From positions 1-64,000 of the forward strand of contig JARFTZ010000048.1 in assembly GCA_029289235.1 (NCBI GenBank): a stretch of DNA of 64,000 nt. Reading direction: 5' to 3'. Under the pieces are notes generated by a model, which had not been told where the DNA came from, searched no databases, and was given only the letters and a program-made list of their open reading frames with translations. How positions within the stretch are numbered: the stretch's first letter is position 1; each line of letters begins with the position of its first letter. Positions 63,954-64,000 of this stretch are shown here, piece by piece. The translations under genes were made by a program, and so were the position numbers. The stretch comes from Gammaproteobacteria bacterium (GTDB lineage: Bacteria > Pseudomonadota > Gammaproteobacteria > Burkholderiales > Rhodocyclaceae).

Positions 63954-64000
63954 TCAACTCTGCCGCACGGCATCGATGGCCAGCACGCCCGCATCCTCCG
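63954..64000 (-). CDS. C-terminal end of an unidentified protein (partial)
   Basis: On the minus strand an open frame enters from the right edge and ends at TGA 63956-63954 with EDAGVLAIDAVRQS. Only 15 codons are visible, so the family cannot be named and the reading is uncertain. Confidence 0.3.
   Translation of the reverse strand, partial: EDAGVLAIDAVRQS

Noticed and set aside
1-64000. CRISPR array, rRNA operon or prophage structural genes
   Set aside because: No regularly spaced repeats, rRNA sequence or phage structural motifs were seen on reading the window.

Overview
The window reads as chromosomal DNA of a high-GC betaproteobacterium, most likely of the Rhodocyclales (Azonexus, Dechloromonas or Propionivibrio-like). 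This is inferred from gene content and order: pilGHIJ-chpA, pilT-pilU next to yggS-proC-yggT, algH-ruvX-pyrR-pyrB-pyrC', and a multi-subunit 2-oxoacid:acceptor oxidoreductase. No rRNA or species marker is present, so the placement is tentative.

Layout. 1-3.5 kb is one end of an integrative element: two LysR effector-domain pieces without DNA-binding domains, an XRE regulator and a long P4/ICEclc-type tyrosine integrase that abuts the 3' end of a tRNA-Gly(CCC) gene. 3.8-9.1 kb holds an EF-G paralogue, a lytic transglycosylase, a VanZ-like membrane protein, a thioredoxin-like 2Fe-2S ferredoxin and an alpha/beta hydrolase. 9.1-10.9 kb is a cobalamin riboswitch followed by a 48-residue precursor peptide (CbpA type) and a radical SAM/SPASM maturase (CbpB type). 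Facing it, 11-15.5 kb is a four-gene 2-oxoacid oxidoreductase operon whose NAD(P)H subunit carries its own ferredoxin domain.

15.7-35 kb combines twitching-motility genes (pilT, pilU and the Pil-Chp chemosensory operon pilG-H-I-J-chpA) with yggS-proC-yggT-DUF167, the pyrimidine operon with a non-catalytic dihydroorotase, and a photolyase. 35-46 kb is mostly housekeeping: thiE-hemL, corA, mtgA-aroE, a TonB-like protein, an RNase II/R-family nuclease, a YqiA-like esterase, uppP, a periplasmic rhodanese and an MFS exporter, followed by an amidase remnant and a lipoprotein.

47-53.2 kb is a tightly packed seven-gene, one-direction operon: a thermostable-hemolysin-family protein, an AMP-dependent ligase, a haem-oxygenase-like diiron protein, a short-chain dehydrogenase, a TPR exported protein and a two-component pair. 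It looks like an undescribed lipid or small-molecule pathway. 53.2-63.8 kb is a signalling block: a NarX/NarL-like pair, three membrane hybrid histidine kinases and an orphan amino-acid-type binding protein.

The most interesting systems are the cobalamin-controlled peptide/radical SAM pair and the hemolysin-family/ligase/diiron/SDR operon. All family calls come from reading motifs and protein sequences by eye; no database search was run.
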